This document shows positions 62,252 to 64,000 of a stretch of 64,000 nucleotides of DNA, in pieces. Made by a program: the position numbers and the translations under genes. Source of the stretch: Salvelinus alpinus (Eukaryota > Chordata > Actinopteri > Salmoniformes > Salmonidae); NCBI RefSeq assembly GCF_045679555.1, contig NC_092094.1:33682430-33746429 (forward strand). Direction: 5' to 3'. Under the pieces are notes generated by a model. The model worked only from the letters and a program-made list of their open reading frames with translations. It had not been told where the DNA came from and made no database searches. Each line of letters opens with the position of its first letter. Position 1 is the first letter of the stretch.

Positions 62252-62734
62252 CATTACTGCAAAATAGAAAAGCATGAAACAGAACAAAATATAAGAATGC
62301 TTGAATTTATTGCATCTTTGTATCATCAAATCATATGATTATTTTGTTGATTATACTGCCAAATGTAATACAGTAGCAGTAGTTTGATTACAGGTTGTTT
62401 CCTTGTATGGAAAAAAGAGGAGCTGTTTAGCTTATCTTGTGTAGACAAAACTGTCAGTTTTATGAAAAACTCTTTGTATTTGCCAAATCTTGGTTTCAAC
62501 TAACCTCTAGCCTACTCAATATGGTAAGGGCGAGTTCATTGAAAACTGAAAGGTTGTGAAAAAAATTATATATTGTCTGTGGTCAAACGGATACAACATG
62601 TTACAACATGTTGCTGATACAACATGTTCACAAAGGTTATACAGTTCACGTATGATGAAAACTCTGATACTGTATAGGGATCTTTAGATGTTCTGGCTTT
62701 ATATTATATCAGTGGTCATCTTTAAATGCTAATC
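62252..62734. other. ALPK3 intron, nothing seen
   Basis: AT-rich; no gene or repeat recognised apart from short direct repeats of ACAACATGTT near 62600-62630. Confidence 0.5.
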
Positions 62735-63708
62735 TTTGATAATGGCACCGGATGGGATGGCTGCTGTTTTACGGGCTCCTAACCAACTGTGCTAGTTTGT
62801 TTGTTTTTTCGCATTGTTTGTAACTTATTATGTACATAAAGTTGCTGCTACTGTCTCTTATGACCGAAAAGAGCTTCTGGATATCAGAACAGTGATTACT
62901 CACCTCGAACTGGACGAAGATTTTTTCTTTAACGAGTCTGTTGCAAAGGATATACTGCTTTCCGGGGGAACAGGTCCACATCCCGTCATTCACGTGAAGA
63001 AAGGCGGAGATACAGAGGGAGAAGGTCTGGATGCCTTGTTAGGATTCGTAGGCGAGTGAGTAAATCGTCATACCATTGGTTCTATTGGCCAACATGCAAT
63101 CAATGGAAAACAAACTCGATGATCTACGGTCGAGAATATCCTACCAACGAGATATTAAAAACTGTAATATCTTATGATTCACCGAGGTGTGGCTGAACGA
63201 CGACACGGATAATATAGAGCTGGCTGGTTTAACATGTCTAATGTTAAAGAAGTCTCGAAATATTGCTCACCTGAGGTAGAGTACCTCATGATAAGCTGTA
63301 GACCACACTATCTACCAAGAGAGTTCTTATCTATGTTATTCATAGCTGTCTATATACCACCACAAACCGATGCTGGCACTAAGACCGCACTCATTGAGCT
63401 GTATAAGGCAATAAGCATACAAGAAAATGCTTATCCAGAAGCGGCGCTCCTAGTGGCCGGGGACTTTAATGCAGGCAAACTTAAATCCGTTTTACTTCAT
63501 TTCTACCAGCATGTCACATGTTTAACCAGAGAAAAGACAATTCTAGACCACCTTTACTGCACACACAAAGACACATACAAAGCTCTCCCTCGCCCTCCAT
63601 TTGGCAAATCTGAACATAGCTCTATCCTCCTGATTCCTGCTTACAAGCAAAAACTAAAGCAGGAAGTACCAGTGACTCGCTCAATGCGGAAGTGGTCCGA
63701 TGCTCAAT
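62735..63708 (+). mobile_element. Rex1-like LINE, 5' part with endonuclease
   Basis: Begins with a short leader frame (62814-63059) and then endonuclease pieces: an upstream trace near 63181 (EVWLNDD), then 63234-63767 with LFIAVYIPPQTDAGT, LLVAGDFNAG, ILDHLYCTHKD and FGKSEHSSI (catalytic Asn and the SDH motif as SEH). The RT is absent: the copy breaks at about 63708 after RKWSDAQ and joins other repeat DNA. It is the complement of the RT-only pieces elsewhere in the window. Confidence 0.82.
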
Positions 63709-64000
63709 GGCAGCACCCAAGGGGCTTGAATTTTCGAGCTCTCCCCGTAAATTTTGCAGTGATGTAGTGTCCCCATGAGTGACAGAACACTGAGCCAATC
63801 ACGCTACAACTAGAGAACATTACCAACCCCTACGCTCCGTATTTTCCGCTGGCTGCCCCACAACCACAGAAAGAACTGAGCTACTGTAGGCTGAAACACC
63901 AGCATTTTGGAGCGGCCTTTCTCAAGAAAGAAAAAAAGAGACCATGTTTGTACGTGGCTTTATTAACTCAATTATACATTTTTTACATTGTTGCAAACTG
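63709..64000 (-). repeat. Inverted second copy of the ZMYM1-like hAT leader
   Basis: Reverse complement matches 13130-13425 over its length: AAAATACGGAGCGTA, GGTTGGTAATGTTCTCTAGT, GTTCTGTCACTCATGGGGAC and CAAGCCCCTTGGGTGCTGCC recur in order. It runs off the right edge. Confidence 0.88.

Overview
This window looks like salmonid (salmon/trout) nuclear DNA. The evidence is a set of repeats typical of salmonids: HpaI-type tRNA-derived SINEs, a SmaI/FokI-type SINE, many Tc1 elements of several families, fragments of one Rex1-like LINE family, hAT and piggyBac MITEs, and long CA, AG and ACAAAG microsatellites. Genus and chromosome cannot be read from the sequence.

Region by region. 1-34 kb and 34-37 kb are gene-poor and almost wholly mobile DNA: Rex1-like LINE pieces (1-1888, 5265-5905, 6826-8600, 32985-33668, 36305-36865); a nest at 8.75-11.46 kb made of an old hAT element holding a small LTR element and a second hAT element; a nest at 13.0-17.2 kb of a ZMYM1-like hAT remnant holding a Tc1 that holds a piggyBac MITE in its TTAA; a piggyBac transposase gene at 17.6-23.65 kb split by a SINE and by a near-complete 4.1-kb L2-clade LINE with an open 979-codon endonuclease/RT frame and monomeric 5' repeats; a hAT element at 28.35-31.66 kb holding a Tc1 and a SINE. 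One intact tRNA-His(GTG) gene lies at 37211-37282 (minus).

Two host protein genes lie head to head. On the minus strand (38293 to about 51480) is a complete 14-coding-exon paracaspase of the MALT1 family (647 codons) with Ig-Ig-caspase-like-Ig domains, the catalytic His/Cys pair and a C-terminal TRAF6-type motif, but no death domain. On the plus strand, from about 52400 to beyond the window, are the 5' exons of an alpha-protein kinase 3 (ALPK3) gene: the start codon, the N-terminal Ig domain and a large low-complexity exon; its kinase domain is outside the window. The human paralogous pair ALPK2/MALT1 is also head to head, so this locus looks like a duplicated copy of the same ancestral block. 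The 1.5-kb divergent region carries a perfect STAT-type palindrome near the paracaspase and a TATA/MEF2 composite near ALPK3. Introns of both genes are loaded with Tc1 elements; one in ALPK3 intron 3 carries an internal 232-bp inverted duplication. The last 1.3 kb holds the endonuclease part of a Rex1-like LINE and an inverted second copy of the ZMYM1-like hAT 5' region.
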